Below, one piece after another: positions 37,551 through 46,997 of a DNA stretch of 64,000 nucleotides. This stretch comes from Paraburkholderia lycopersici (lineage in GTDB: Bacteria; Pseudomonadota; Gammaproteobacteria; Burkholderiales; Burkholderiaceae), in assembly GCF_900096975.1 (NCBI RefSeq), contig NZ_FMYQ01000002.1, positions 307,862 through 371,861 on the forward strand, given 5' to 3'. The notes under the pieces are model-generated. The model was not told where the DNA came from, searched no databases, and saw only the letters and a list, made by a program, of their open reading frames with translations. A program made the position numbers and the translations under genes. Within the stretch, counting starts at the first letter, position 1. Each line of letters opens with the position of its first letter.

Positions 37551-38032
37551 CCGGACGAATGCATTGCCCGCTCTTGCATAACCATTTAAAGATTTCGTGG
37601 CCTGAAACGGTAATTGACTCTATTTCATGAAATTCCCATTGCGTTCCTGTTCGCCGAAATCAGATGGGTATTCAGCATGAGTAAATCAGGCTATTTCTTC
37701 CGCGGCCGGGTAGCGCGACTTTAATAGAAGGTTCGCAAATATCCGGCGAAATCCACGCAAATAAAACGCCGCGTGAAGACGAGCAAACCATTGCCGCGAT
37801 TGAAAGCGTGGGCGTACGGGAAAAATTATCCAAAACAATTGCGCTGAAATCCGATCGTCGGGAATTTCTTTCATATAATTCACTCGCGGAGCCAGAGTAT
37901 AGGCAGCGTGTAAGCCACGCGCTGTGCTGTGCGTCACGCCCGTATTAATGCAGTCAATCGATCTGTAGCCTTGATTACATACATCTGTTTCTTCGCTGAC
38001 TGGTTCAGTCTTTGCAATAGCCGGAGGACACC
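37551..38032. other. AT-rich intergenic region
   Basis: About 480 bases, markedly AT-richer than the surroundings from 37580 to 37990. A minus-strand frame (37686-37937, 83 codons) is open, but it has no Shine-Dalgarno and no recognisable motif, so I do not call it. The base composition may reflect promoters or foreign DNA. GGAGGACACC precedes the GTG start at 38033. Confidence 0.45.
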
Positions 38033-39331
38033 GTGGTCAGGGAAAACATGGGGAACGAGACGCTAAATCCGATCAGGTCGAGCGCCGGGCAGGCAGCGCG
38101 GAGCCTGTTGTCCTGGCTCGGCAGACCCAGAGCGCGGGATGTTCCGAACGGGAACGCATGCGCGTTGGCGCATTCGGGCGATGCATGTGGGCAGGCCGGG
38201 CAGGGGATGGCGCGAAGTATTCATAGCATTCTCGAAGTCGTGCCGGCGGCGGCGCTGGTGATCGACGAGGCGGGAAACATTGCCTGGGCAAACGGCAAGG
38301 CCACGGGGGTGCTGGGCTACGCGCTCGGCGAAATGACCGGCATGCGTATCGACGCCGTGCTCGTTGCATGGCGCAGCGACGAGCGTCCCGTATCGTTCGC
38401 GGCGTTGAAGATGGCGGAGGGGCTACCGCATAGCGTCGCGCGCGTCGCCGTTGCGCGAACGAAGAATGGCGCCGACATCGACGTTCACGTGACGGCTTCG
38501 GCGTCGCTGTCGGCCGGGCCGGCGGCGCGGATGGTGGTCGTCATCGAGCCCGACGCCGACAATGCCGCACCGGCCGCGCCCGGCAACGAGCCACGCCGTT
38601 TGCAGCGGGAACGGGCTTCCGAAATCGGCGATATGGCCGCTGCGCTCGCACATGAGGTCGATCAGCCGCTCACGGCTATTCTCAGCAATGCGCAGGCCGC
38701 GCAACGGTTTCTCGCGCAGAACCCGCCGGCGATGAACGATTTGCGGGAGCTGCTCGGCGAAGTCGTCGCCGATAGCGCGCGGGCGCACGCGATCATTCGC
38801 AAGATGCGCCAGTCCGCGCGGTGCGAGGCGGCGCAGATGAGCGCTGTCGACGTCGGCAGCCTCGTGCGCGATGTCATTCGCCTGCTGCGTCGCGAGACGC
38901 AAACGTGTGGCGCCGCGCTAGGCGTACGGATCGAAGACGGCTTGCCGCAATTGCGCGGCGATGTGGTTCAACTGCAGCAGGTTTTCGCGAATCTGCTGCT
39001 GAACGCGCTCGATGCGGCCCATGAATGCCGCGCCGAGGATCGCAGGGTTTGCATCGTCGTCGCCGCTGACGAGGATCGCGGCAAGGTGCGCATTGCCATA
39101 CGCGACCGCGGACCAGGCGTCGATGCCGACCGGTTTGCGACGCTGTTCAAGCCTTTCGTGACCTCCAAGCCGCACGGTCTGGGGCTGGGTCTGTCCATCA
39201 GCCGAACCATCGTCATGGCGCATGGCGGCCGGTTATGGGCCGAGCGCAACACCGACCGCGGCTTGACGTTCCATATCGAACTTCCTGCCGAGGGCGCGGC
39301 CGTGCAGACGGGTACGCGTTTATCACAATGA
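38033..39331 (+). CDS. PAS-domain sensor histidine kinase, FixL/DctS type
   Basis: This 432-aa kinase has no membrane segment. A single PAS domain (about residues 62-175; ALVIDEAGNIAWANGKATGV) precedes the dimerisation/His domain with H-box AHEVDQPLTAIL (His207). The ATPase domain has N box NLLLNALDAA, G1 RDRGPGVDAD and G2 HGLGLGLSISRTI. GTG at 38033 is preferred for its GGAGG ribosome site; ATG at 38048 is an alternative. The stop overlaps the regulator gene start (ATGA). The PAS shows no obvious haem motif, so the stimulus is open. Confidence 0.92.
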   Translation: MVRENMGNETLNPIRSSAGQAARSLLSWLGRPRARDVPNGNACALAHSGDACGQAGQGMARSIHSILEVVPAAALVIDEAGNIAWANGKATGVLGYALGEMTGMRIDAVLVAWRSDERPVSFAALKMAEGLPHSVARVAVARTKNGADIDVHVTASASLSAGPAARMVVVIEPDADNAAPAAPGNEPRRLQRERASEIGDMAAALAHEVDQPLTAILSNAQAAQRFLAQNPPAMNDLRELLGEVVADSARAHAIIRKMRQSARCEAAQMSAVDVGSLVRDVIRLLRRETQTCGAALGVRIEDGLPQLRGDVVQLQQVFANLLLNALDAAHECRAEDRRVCIVVAADEDRGKVRIAIRDRGPGVDADRFATLFKPFVTSKPHGLGLGLSISRTIVMAHGGRLWAERNTDRGLTFHIELPAEGAAVQTGTRLSQ

Positions 39332-40020
39332 ATTCGCCTACTTCCACCGTGTTCGTCGTGGACGACGACGAACACGTACGCAATGCACTGTGCCGCTTGC
39401 TGCGGTCGGGCGGCTACGCCGTACAGGGCTACGCCAGCGCCAGCGCATTCGTGGAGGGCGCGGATTTGGCGGCCGCGCCCGCTTGCCTGCTGCTCGATCT
39501 CCAACTGCCTGACCTGAGCGGAATCGAGTTGCAGCGGCGGCTGGCCGGCATCGTGCCGATCGTCTTCGTTTCCGCGCACGGCGACATGAATACGGCGGTG
39601 GAAGCCATGAAGGCGGGTGCAACGGATTTCCTGACGAAGCCCATCGACGCGTGCGTGTTGTTCGAGGCCACGTCGCGGGCACTGGAGCGCGCCTGCCGTC
39701 TGTTCGCGCAGCGCGAGCAGCGTGCCGAGATCGAGCGCCGCCTGCGGAAGCTGACTCCGCGCGAGCGCGAGGTCATGGCGCTCGTGGTGACGGGCCGGCC
39801 GAACAAGCTCGTTGCCGACGAACTGGGCGCGGCCGAGAAGACGATCAAGATTCATCGGGCGCGCGTCATGGAGAAGATGAAAGCGAACTCGCTCGCCGAT
39901 CTCGTGCGACTCGTGACGACTTTCGATTTCGATGTTTCGGAGCCGCTGTCGCCGCAGCCATCGCGAACGCTCGGCATGCAGCCCCGTGCCGAGCCTCGGC
40001 CCGTTCCCCACACCGGCTAA
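39328..40020 (+). CDS. FixJ/LuxR-family response regulator
   Basis: This 230-aa regulator has a receiver with FVVDDDEHVRNAL, phospho-acceptor Asp57 in LLLDLQLPDLSGIE, VSAHGDM and Lys104 in FLTKPID. A linker and a GerE-type helix-turn-helix follow (LTPREREVMALVVTGRPNKL, then TIKIHRARVMEKM). The ATG overlaps the kinase stop by 4 bases, making this the cognate output of that kinase. Target promoters are unknown. Confidence 0.93.
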   Translation: MNSPTSTVFVVDDDEHVRNALCRLLRSGGYAVQGYASASAFVEGADLAAAPACLLLDLQLPDLSGIELQRRLAGIVPIVFVSAHGDMNTAVEAMKAGATDFLTKPIDACVLFEATSRALERACRLFAQREQRAEIERRLRKLTPREREVMALVVTGRPNKLVADELGAAEKTIKIHRARVMEKMKANSLADLVRLVTTFDFDVSEPLSPQPSRTLGMQPRAEPRPVPHTG

Positions 40021-40063
40021 CGACTGGACCCGGCGCGAGTGCGAACGGAAATGGCCCATTTCG

Positions 40064-41065
40064 TCACTTCAGATGACTGTTGCGCCAGTCGCGCGGCGTC
40101 ATGCCAAAACGTGCGCTGAACCAGGTCGTAAACGAGCCCTGCTGCGAATAGCCGAGCAATGTGGAAACGCGCCCGATCGGATAGCGCGGGTTGCTCATGT
40201 AACGCACGGCGAGTTCGCCGCGCACTTCCTCGACGAGCCGGGTAAAGCTCGTATGGGCGAGGCCAAGCTGGCGCTGCATGGTGCGAACGCTCAGCCGCAG
40301 GTGCGCGGCCACCATCTCGACAGAGGCTTGCTCGAGCGGCAGCAGCAGATAAATCGCCTTGCGCACTTCGAGCGCGGTGGAGTCGACGCCCGTCAGGTTG
40401 AGGGAATCCGCGAGGCTCTCGGCATAGCGCACGAGTTCCGGGTCGGCGGCGGGGTTCGGATAGTCGAGATCGCCGGCCGCGCACACGAAGCCGTTGAAGT
40501 CGCTGCCGAACTCCAGCGGGCAGCCGAAAAAGTGCCGGTGAAACGTGAGGCTCGGCGGCGCGCGATGAACGAAATGCGCGGCGCGCGGTTTCCAGTGATC
40601 GCCGAGCAAGGCGCCCGAATGGCGCGCGAGCACGCCGACCGCAAGCTCGATGGCCTGGTTCGTCGGAATGCCCGGATCGACGACGAGTTCCTCGCGGATC
40701 GTGACCGTTTCGCCCGCATCCTCGACATAGACCGCAAGCGCTTCGTTGAGCAGATGCCGGTATTCGGCGGTCGCGAGCAGCACCTCGCGCAGCGTGCGCT
40801 TGTGCGCGAGCAGCACGTTGACTACACCGGTGCCGAATTTTTGCCGGGTCTCGGCCATCTGCAGCGCGAAAGTCGGGCACGATGCCTTTTCGGCCGAGCG
40901 CTCCAGCAGCAGGCACGCGGCGGCGGCCGGAATGCGCTCGTCCGGGTTCGCAAGCGCGGCGGCGTCAATTCCCGCCTCGTGCGCGAGTTCGACCGGGTTC
41001 AGTCCCGCCCGCTTCGCGACGTCGAAATAGCCGCTCATCGAAACCGAGCGCAGCATCGTTTCCAT
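40064..41065 (-). CDS. AraC-family transcriptional regulator
   Basis: This 333-aa regulator has an N-terminal ligand-sensing domain of the arabinose-binding-like type (about residues 20-200). A C-terminal AraC double helix-turn-helix has EMVAAHLRLSVRTMQRQLG and VSTLLGYSQQGSFTTWFSAR with FGMTPRDWR. It is transcribed away from the BKACE gene with about 250 bases between. It most likely controls the catabolic genes from 41315, with the pathway substrate or an intermediate as inducer. Confidence 0.92.
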   Translation of the reverse strand: METMLRSVSMSGYFDVAKRAGLNPVELAHEAGIDAAALANPDERIPAAAACLLLERSAEKASCPTFALQMAETRQKFGTGVVNVLLAHKRTLREVLLATAEYRHLLNEALAVYVEDAGETVTIREELVVDPGIPTNQAIELAVGVLARHSGALLGDHWKPRAAHFVHRAPPSLTFHRHFFGCPLEFGSDFNGFVCAAGDLDYPNPAADPELVRYAESLADSLNLTGVDSTALEVRKAIYLLLPLEQASVEMVAAHLRLSVRTMQRQLGLAHTSFTRLVEEVRGELAVRYMSNPRYPIGRVSTLLGYSQQGSFTTWFSARFGMTPRDWRNSHLK

Positions 41066-41314
41066 TGTGGTGTCTCCCCATGCAGCGGGCTTGCCGCGCG
41101 TCGCGACCGGACCGCACCGGCCAGCGACCGGTCTCGCGCGAGTATCGGTGTTAACGCCTGGTGGCGCGAAAAGCTAAAAGGATGGCGCGCGATCAGAAAA
41201 GTGTAACGCAGGATTGCCGTATCGTGCGTTCTCAACGGATCGGCCAGGTCCGCGCGGCATTCAAGTGACCGGCCGCGTCCACGATGGATGCCGTCACCCA
41301 TATTGGAGAACACG

Positions 41315-42370
41315 ATGCAATTTCTCGACGACTCGCTGCACCCCGAGAATCAGGACAAAGTAGTGATTACCACCGCCCCGTACGGACCGGAATGGATGCC
41401 CGAGGATTTCCCGGAAGATATTCCGGTGACGATGGAAGAACAGATCCAGAAAGCAGTGGATTGCTACAATGCGGGCGCGACCGTTCTGCACCTGCACGTG
41501 CGCGAACTCGACGGCAAGGGCTCCAAACGCCTCTCGAAGTTCAACGAGCTGATCGCGGGCGTACGCGCCGCCGTGCCGGACATGATCATTCAGGTGGGCG
41601 GCTCGATTTCGTTTGCGCCGGAAAACGAAGGCCAGGCAGCCAGGTGGCTCTCGGACGACACGCGCCACATGCTCGCCGACCTCGATCCGAAGCCGGACCA
41701 GGTGACCGTAGCGATCAACACTACGCAGATGAACATCATGGAGCTACTCTATCCGGAGTATCTCGCGGGCACCTCGCTCTCCAATCCGGCGTTCATGGCC
41801 GCATACAGCGAAATGACGGTTCCGGCCGGCCCGGCGTGGGTCGAGGAGCATCTGCGCCGTCTGCAGGCTTCGGGTATCCAGCCGCATTTCCAGCTCACGG
41901 GCATTCACGCGCTGGAAACGCTCGATCGTCTCGTGCGCAAGGGTGCCTACAAGGGCCCGCTGAACCTCACGTGGATCGGCATTGGCGGCGGTTTTGACGG
42001 CCCGAATCCGTTCAACTTCTTCAACTTCGTGCACCGGGCGCCCGACGGCTGCACGCTCACCGCCGAGTCGTTGCTCAAGAACGTGCTGCCGTTCAACATG
42101 ATGGCGATGGCCATGGGCCTGCATCCGCGCTGCGGTATCGAGGACACGATCATCGACCAGCACGGCAAGCGCATGACCTCCGTGCAGCAGATCGAGCAGT
42201 GCGTGCGCGTGGCGCGCGAACTGGGCCGCAAAATCGCCAGTGCAAAGGAGGCGCGGGAGATCTACCGCATCGGCGTGCAATACGAGACCGTCGACGAAAC
42301 GCTCGCGGCGAACGGCATGGCGCCGAACCGCGTGGCTGGCGTGAAGAACCTTCCGCTGCGCGCGGCGTAA
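41315..42370 (+). CDS. beta-keto acid cleavage enzyme (BKACE, DUF849)
   Basis: This 351-aa Zn-dependent TIM-barrel enzyme of the BKACE/Kce family condenses a beta-keto acid with acetyl-CoA, giving acetoacetate and a new CoA ester. Zn ligands His-x-His appear in ATVLHLHVRELDG. Other marks are GGSISFAPENEGQAARW, FQLTGIHALETLDRLV, WIGIGGGFDGPNPFNF and a late GLHPRCGIEDTI. TTGGAG precedes the ATG at suitable spacing. It is the first gene of a rightward set that also holds a carrier, a dioxygenase and a ferredoxin. The beta-keto acid is unknown. Confidence 0.88.
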   Translation: MQFLDDSLHPENQDKVVITTAPYGPEWMPEDFPEDIPVTMEEQIQKAVDCYNAGATVLHLHVRELDGKGSKRLSKFNELIAGVRAAVPDMIIQVGGSISFAPENEGQAARWLSDDTRHMLADLDPKPDQVTVAINTTQMNIMELLYPEYLAGTSLSNPAFMAAYSEMTVPAGPAWVEEHLRRLQASGIQPHFQLTGIHALETLDRLVRKGAYKGPLNLTWIGIGGGFDGPNPFNFFNFVHRAPDGCTLTAESLLKNVLPFNMMAMAMGLHPRCGIEDTIIDQHGKRMTSVQQIEQCVRVARELGRKIASAKEAREIYRIGVQYETVDETLAANGMAPNRVAGVKNLPLRAA

Positions 42371-42485
42371 TGAACGGGGGCGCGGCGCCCGCGAGAGCGG
42401 ATGCCGGGCTTCCAGCCGCATGCTTGCCGGCGGAGCCGGGCGGACTACGAGCCCCGCAACGAACGGGACGCCAAGGAGACAACTC

Positions 42486-43805
42486 ATGCTCACGCATGCC
42501 GAGCCCACTGCGGGCGAATTGACGACGACGGAAACGAACGTGCGCATCTATGCGTGGATCGTGTTCGCCTTGACCGTTGGATTGCTGCTCTCGGACTATA
42601 TGTCGAGGCAGGTCCTGAATGCCGTGTTCCCGCTGCTCAAGACTACATGGCGCCTTTCCGATACGCGGCTCGGCTCGCTGAGCAGCGTGGTCGCGCTGAT
42701 GGTGGGCGTGCTCACGTTTCCGCTTTCGGTGCTCGCCGACCGCTGGGGCCGGGTGAAGAGCATCGTCCTGATGGCGGCGTTGTGGAGCCTCGCCACGCTG
42801 GGCTGCGCGCTCTCGACGAACTTCGGCGAAATGCTGCTTGCACGCGCTTTCGTCGGCATTGGCGAAGCGGCTTATGGCAGCGTCGGCATTGCGGTAGTCC
42901 TGAGTATTTTTCCGCCGCAGCTGCGCTCCACCATTACGGGAGCCTTCATGGCGGGCGGTGCGTTCGGCTCGGTGCTGGGCATGGCGCTCGGCGGTGCGGT
43001 GGCGGGGCACCTCGGCTGGCGTGCGGCATTCGGCGCGATGGCGGCGATGGGCATCGTGCTGGTCGTCATCTATCGCGTTGTCGTCACCGAAAAGCGGCTC
43101 GCGCCGCTGCAGTCGGCAACCGCGAGCCGCGAGGCGACGGGCCTCGGCATGCGCATGAGCTTGCGCACGCTGATAAAAGGGCTGTTTTCCACGCGTTCCG
43201 TCGTGTGTGCGTATGTCGGCAGCGGCGTGCATCTGCTCGTACCGGCTGCCGTCTGGAGCTGGCTGCCAAGTTTCCTCAACCGCTACTACGGCATGGCGAC
43301 CGGCAAGGCCGCCGCAACGGCTGCGGTGTTCGTTCTGGTGACGGGCGTCGGCATGGTGGTGTGCGGGGGCCTTGCAGACCGCTTCAGCAAGGCTGGCGGC
43401 GGGAAGAAATGGAGCATCGCCATCGCATACTGCATGCTGTGCTTCGTGTTCCTGACGATCGGCCTGCGCATGCCCGCAGGTATGGCGCAGCTCGTTTTCA
43501 TCGGCGCGGGCATGTTTTTCTGCGCAGGCGCCGCCGGTCCTTCCGGTGCGATGGTCGCCAACCTCACGCTGCCCGCGATTCACGCATCGGCGTTCGCAAC
43601 GCTCACGCTCTCGAACAACCTGCTGGGGCTCGCGCCCGCCGCCGTGCTCACGGGCGTGGTGGCGGACCGCATCGGCCTGCTGGGCGCGTTGCAACTCGTG
43701 CCGTTCGCACCGCTCGCGGCCGCGGCGATTTTCGTGATCGGCAAGCGCAATTACGCCCGCGATCTGGAACGCGTGAATGCGCTGCGCGAAGCGGCCGCGC
43801 GCTGA
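42486..43805 (+). CDS. MFS transporter
   Basis: This 439-aa carrier has 12 predicted membrane segments. It carries the loop 2-3 signature FPLSVLADRWGRVKSIVLM, GIGEAAYGSVGIAVVLSIFP in helix 4, and a repeat-like GGLADRFSKAGGGKKW in the second half. The ATG follows AAGGAGACAACTC. It resembles carriers of aromatic or other organic acids. It probably imports the substrate of the BKACE pathway. Confidence 0.88.
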   Translation: MLTHAEPTAGELTTTETNVRIYAWIVFALTVGLLLSDYMSRQVLNAVFPLLKTTWRLSDTRLGSLSSVVALMVGVLTFPLSVLADRWGRVKSIVLMAALWSLATLGCALSTNFGEMLLARAFVGIGEAAYGSVGIAVVLSIFPPQLRSTITGAFMAGGAFGSVLGMALGGAVAGHLGWRAAFGAMAAMGIVLVVIYRVVVTEKRLAPLQSATASREATGLGMRMSLRTLIKGLFSTRSVVCAYVGSGVHLLVPAAVWSWLPSFLNRYYGMATGKAAATAAVFVLVTGVGMVVCGGLADRFSKAGGGKKWSIAIAYCMLCFVFLTIGLRMPAGMAQLVFIGAGMFFCAGAAGPSGAMVANLTLPAIHASAFATLTLSNNLLGLAPAAVLTGVVADRIGLLGALQLVPFAPLAAAAIFVIGKRNYARDLERVNALREAAAR

Positions 43806-43859
43806 ATCACGACCAACGACAATGAATTTTCAGTTTGAGTCAAGGACAGGAGATTGAAC

Positions 43860-44840
43860 ATGGCGAAAGCAGTGCGCTTCCATGAAACCGGCGGCCCCGA
43901 GGTCTTGCGCTACGAAAACGTCGAAGTGGGCGAACCGGGCCCCGGGCAGGTCCGTCTGCGCCATGAGGCGGTTGGCCTCAATTTCGCGGACACTTATTTC
44001 CGCTCGGGCCTGTACCCTGTGCCGCTGCCCGCGGGCATGGGTGTCGAGGCCGCGGGCGTGGTCGAGGCCATCGGGCCCGGGGTCAGCAACGTCGCCGTGG
44101 GCGACCGCGTGACTTACACCGGCTTCATCGACACGCTTGGGGCGTACAGCACCGAGCGCCTGATCCCTGCGGCGCCGCTCATCAAGCTGCCCGATGCGAT
44201 TTCGTGCGAAACGGCGGCCGGCATGACGATGCGCGGCCTCACTTCGTCCTACCTGATGCGCCGCATTCACGACTTCAAGGCCGGCGACACGATTCTTCTG
44301 CACGCGGCGGCCGGCGGCGTCGGCCTGATCGTCTCGCAGTGGGCGAAGCTCCTCGGCCTCACCGTGATCGGCACGGTATCGAACGAGGCCAAGGGCGAGA
44401 TTGCCCGCGCGCATGGTTGCGACCACATCGTTTATTACGGGCGCGAAGACGTTGCGAAGCGCGTGCGCGAGCTGACGAACGGCGTCGGCGTGAACGTGGT
44501 GTTCGACAGCGTCGGCAAGGACACGTTCGGGGCGTCGCTCGATTCGCTCAAGCGCCGCGGCCTGATGGTTTGCGTCGGCACGGCTTCGGGGCCGATCCCG
44601 CCGTTCAATCCGCAGATCCTCGCGATGAAGGGTTCGCTCTATCTCACGCGCCCGGCGCTGGCGGACTATATCGCCGATCCGGCGGAAAAAAACGCGCTCG
44701 CCGCGGAGCTTTTTGGGCATGTCGCCGCGGGCCGCATCAAGATCGAGCTGAATCAGCGCTACGGTCTGGAAGACGCGGTGCAGGCGCACCACGACCTCGA
44801 ATCGCGCAAGACGACGGGCTCGTCGGTATTCGTCGTCTGA
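43860..44840 (+). CDS. NADPH:quinone oxidoreductase-like MDR enzyme
   Basis: This 326-aa Zn-independent medium-chain dehydrogenase/reductase has AVGLNFADTYFRSGLYPVPL, the nucleotide-binding GXGXXG-type text AAAGGVGLIVSQWAKLLG, GVNVVFDSVGKDTFGASL and an ending RKTTGSSVFVV. These fit QorA. AGGAG precedes the ATG by 7 bases, whereas a TTG 6 bases earlier is less likely. It may reduce a quinone or enone intermediate. The TauD-like gene starts 10 bases downstream. Confidence 0.9.
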   Translation: MAKAVRFHETGGPEVLRYENVEVGEPGPGQVRLRHEAVGLNFADTYFRSGLYPVPLPAGMGVEAAGVVEAIGPGVSNVAVGDRVTYTGFIDTLGAYSTERLIPAAPLIKLPDAISCETAAGMTMRGLTSSYLMRRIHDFKAGDTILLHAAAGGVGLIVSQWAKLLGLTVIGTVSNEAKGEIARAHGCDHIVYYGREDVAKRVRELTNGVGVNVVFDSVGKDTFGASLDSLKRRGLMVCVGTASGPIPPFNPQILAMKGSLYLTRPALADYIADPAEKNALAAELFGHVAAGRIKIELNQRYGLEDAVQAHHDLESRKTTGSSVFVV

Positions 44841-44850
44841 GGAGAGCGGC

Positions 44851-45699
44851 ATGAAAGTCGAACAACTGACCTGCTCGATCGGCGCCGAGCTCACCGGCGT
44901 GCATCTTGCCGATGCCATTCGCGACGACCGCCTTTTCGCGGATATTCGCGCGGCGCTGCTCGAACACCGCGTGCTGTTCCTGCGCGACCAGGACATCACG
45001 CGCGCGGAGCACGTGGCGTTCGCGCGCCGTTTCGGCGAACTGGAGGACCATCCGGTTGCTGGCAGCGACCCGGAGCATCCGGGGCTCGTGCGCATCTACA
45101 AGAACCCGGAGCAGCCCAACGACCGCTACGAGAACGCGTGGCACGCGGACGCCACGTGGCGCGAAGCGCCGCAGTTCGGCGCGGTGCTGCGTTGCGTTGA
45201 GTGCCCGCCCGTGGGTGGCGACACGATGTGGGCGAACATGGCGCTCGCCTACGAGAAGCTGCCTGGGCACGTGAAGGCGCAGATCGCCGGCCTGCGCGCG
45301 CGCCACAGCATCGAGGCGAGCTTCGGCGCGGCCATGCCGGTCGAGAAGCGCCTCGCGCTCAAGGCGCAGTATCCGGATGCGGAACATCCGGTGGTGCGCA
45401 CGCATCCGGAAACGGGCGAGAAGGTGCTGTTCGTAAGCGCCTTCACCACGCACTTCACGAACTATCACACGCCGGAGCGCGTGCGTTATGGGCAGGACGC
45501 CAATCCGGGCGCGGGCGATCTGCTGCGCTATCTCATGAGCCAGGCCTATATTCCGGAGTACCAGGTACGCTGGCGCTGGAAGCCGAACAGCGTCGCGATC
45601 TGGGACAACCGCAGCACGCAGCACTATGCCGTGATGGACTACCCGCCGTGTCACCGCAAGATGGAGCGCGCCGGCATTATCGGTGACAAGCCGTATTGA
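44851..45699 (+). CDS. TauD/TfdA-family Fe(II)/2-oxoglutarate dioxygenase
   Basis: This 282-aa non-haem iron enzyme couples oxidation of a substrate to decarboxylation of 2-oxoglutarate. The facial triad is visible: His98 and Asp100 in NAWHADATW and the distal His in STQHYAVMDYPP. An Arg for 2-oxoglutarate lies in the following CHRKMERAG. VLFLRDQDITRAEHVAFARR and MWANMALAYEKLP are family texts. It resembles taurine or 2,4-D dioxygenases. In this cluster no sulfonate transporter is adjacent, so an ether or carboxylate substrate is as likely. Confidence 0.9.
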   Translation: MKVEQLTCSIGAELTGVHLADAIRDDRLFADIRAALLEHRVLFLRDQDITRAEHVAFARRFGELEDHPVAGSDPEHPGLVRIYKNPEQPNDRYENAWHADATWREAPQFGAVLRCVECPPVGGDTMWANMALAYEKLPGHVKAQIAGLRARHSIEASFGAAMPVEKRLALKAQYPDAEHPVVRTHPETGEKVLFVSAFTTHFTNYHTPERVRYGQDANPGAGDLLRYLMSQAYIPEYQVRWRWKPNSVAIWDNRSTQHYAVMDYPPCHRKMERAGIIGDKPY

Positions 45700-45721
45700 A
45701 ACGGGCAGGAGACCATAGTCG

Positions 45722-46282
45722 ATGATGCCGAATACCACACCGACCATCCTGATGGTTCCGGGTTTGCGCGACCACGTCGCGGAGCACTGGCAAACGCTGC
45801 TGGAGCGCAAGCTGCCGAAGGCGGCCTCGGTGCCGCCGCTCGAACGCGACAAGCTTAGCTGCGCGGCACGCGTTGCCGCGCTCGACGCCGCGCTCGCGAC
45901 CATCGACGGTCCCGTCATTCTTGTCGCGCACAGCGCCGGTGTGATGATCGCGGTGCATTGGGCCCGGCGGCACAGCCGCAAGATTCGCGGCGCGCTGCTT
46001 GCCGCGCCGGCTGACCTCGAAACGCCGTTGCCCGATGGCTATCCGGGCATCGACACACTGGCCCGCAACGGCTGGCACAGGATTCCGCGCGAGCCGCTGC
46101 GGTTCCCGAGCATCGTGGGCGCGAGCCGCAACGACCCGCTTGCGCGCTTCGCGCGTGTGGAGGCCATGGCGAAGGACTGGGGTAGCCGCCTCGTCGATCT
46201 GGGCGAAGTCGGACACCTGAACCCCGCCGCCGGTTTCGGTGAATGGCCCATGGCGGAGACGCTGATCCATGAACTTGTCTGA
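45722..46282 (+). CDS. RBBP9/YdeN-family alpha/beta hydrolase
   Basis: This 186-aa serine hydrolase has MVPGLRDHVAEHWQTLLERK at the oxyanion side, nucleophile Ser71 in LVAHSAGVMIAVHWA, Asp in SRNDPLARF and His in VGHLNPAAGFGEWP. These complete the triad. The family is small and its substrates are mostly unknown. It overlaps the next gene by 14 bases, so both are in one transcript. Confidence 0.88.
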   Translation: MMPNTTPTILMVPGLRDHVAEHWQTLLERKLPKAASVPPLERDKLSCAARVAALDAALATIDGPVILVAHSAGVMIAVHWARRHSRKIRGALLAAPADLETPLPDGYPGIDTLARNGWHRIPREPLRFPSIVGASRNDPLARFARVEAMAKDWGSRLVDLGEVGHLNPAAGFGEWPMAETLIHELV

Positions 46283-46976
46283 TCGAAAATGGGCGGCGCG
46301 GGCGGGCGACGCGGGCGAGCGGCCGGTGCTGAAGATCGACGCGTTTCTCGACTTCATCTGCCCGTGGTGCCTGATCGGCAAGCGCAATCTGGACGCGGCG
46401 GTGTCGCGCTTCGCCGGTGCGCAGCCCGATGCGCGGGTGCAGGTGCAGTGGCGCTCGCATCAACTGCTGCCGTGGACGCCGCTTGCCGGCATGCCGTATC
46501 AGGCGTTCTATCGCGACCGGCTGGGCAGCGCCGAAGCGCTCGCCGTCCGGCGCGCGCAAGTGCAGCGCGCAAGCCGCGAAGCGGGCATCGAGTTCGCGTT
46601 CGATCGCATCTCGGTGCTGCCGAACACCGCCGCCGCGCACGACCTCGTGACCTTTGCCGCGAGCCGTGTCGCGAGCGCGCAAAGCGCGGCGCTGATCGAC
46701 AGGCTGCTTGGGGCCTACTTCATGGAAGGCGAAGACATTGGCGACTACGCCGTCCTTGAGCGTCTGGGACTCGAATGCGGTCTCGACGGCGAGCGCCTTA
46801 CGGCCTATCTGGCGGCGTCGAAACGTCTTGCGGACCCGACCGGGCAGCGAATGCCGCACGCCGAACCGCGGGTAAGCGGCGTTCCGTACTTCGTGTTCAA
46901 CGGGGATTACGTGCTTTCGGGTGCGTATTCTCCCGTGGCGATCGCGAGCGCAATGACGCTGGCCGTTGCGATATGA
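46269..46976 (+). CDS. DsbA-family (FrnE-like) oxidoreductase
   Basis: This 235-aa cytoplasmic protein has no signal peptide. It has an N-terminal CPWC redox motif (31-34) in FLDFICPWCLIGKRNLD, an inserted helical domain and the cis-Pro loop VSGVPYFVFNGDYVLSGA. FrnE-like proteins act as thiol isomerases or glutathione-dependent isomerases such as 2-hydroxychromene-2-carboxylate isomerase. A role in processing a pathway intermediate is possible. The start lies within the hydrolase gene. Confidence 0.87.
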   Translation: MNLSDRKWAARAGDAGERPVLKIDAFLDFICPWCLIGKRNLDAAVSRFAGAQPDARVQVQWRSHQLLPWTPLAGMPYQAFYRDRLGSAEALAVRRAQVQRASREAGIEFAFDRISVLPNTAAAHDLVTFAASRVASAQSAALIDRLLGAYFMEGEDIGDYAVLERLGLECGLDGERLTAYLAASKRLADPTGQRMPHAEPRVSGVPYFVFNGDYVLSGAYSPVAIASAMTLAVAI

Positions 46977-46997
46977 AGCAAAGTCGAGGGAAATGCG

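Noticed and set aside
37686..37937. 83-codon minus-strand frame in the AT-rich gap
   Set aside because: No ribosome site, no motif, and poor protein character; kept only as a note in the gap entry.
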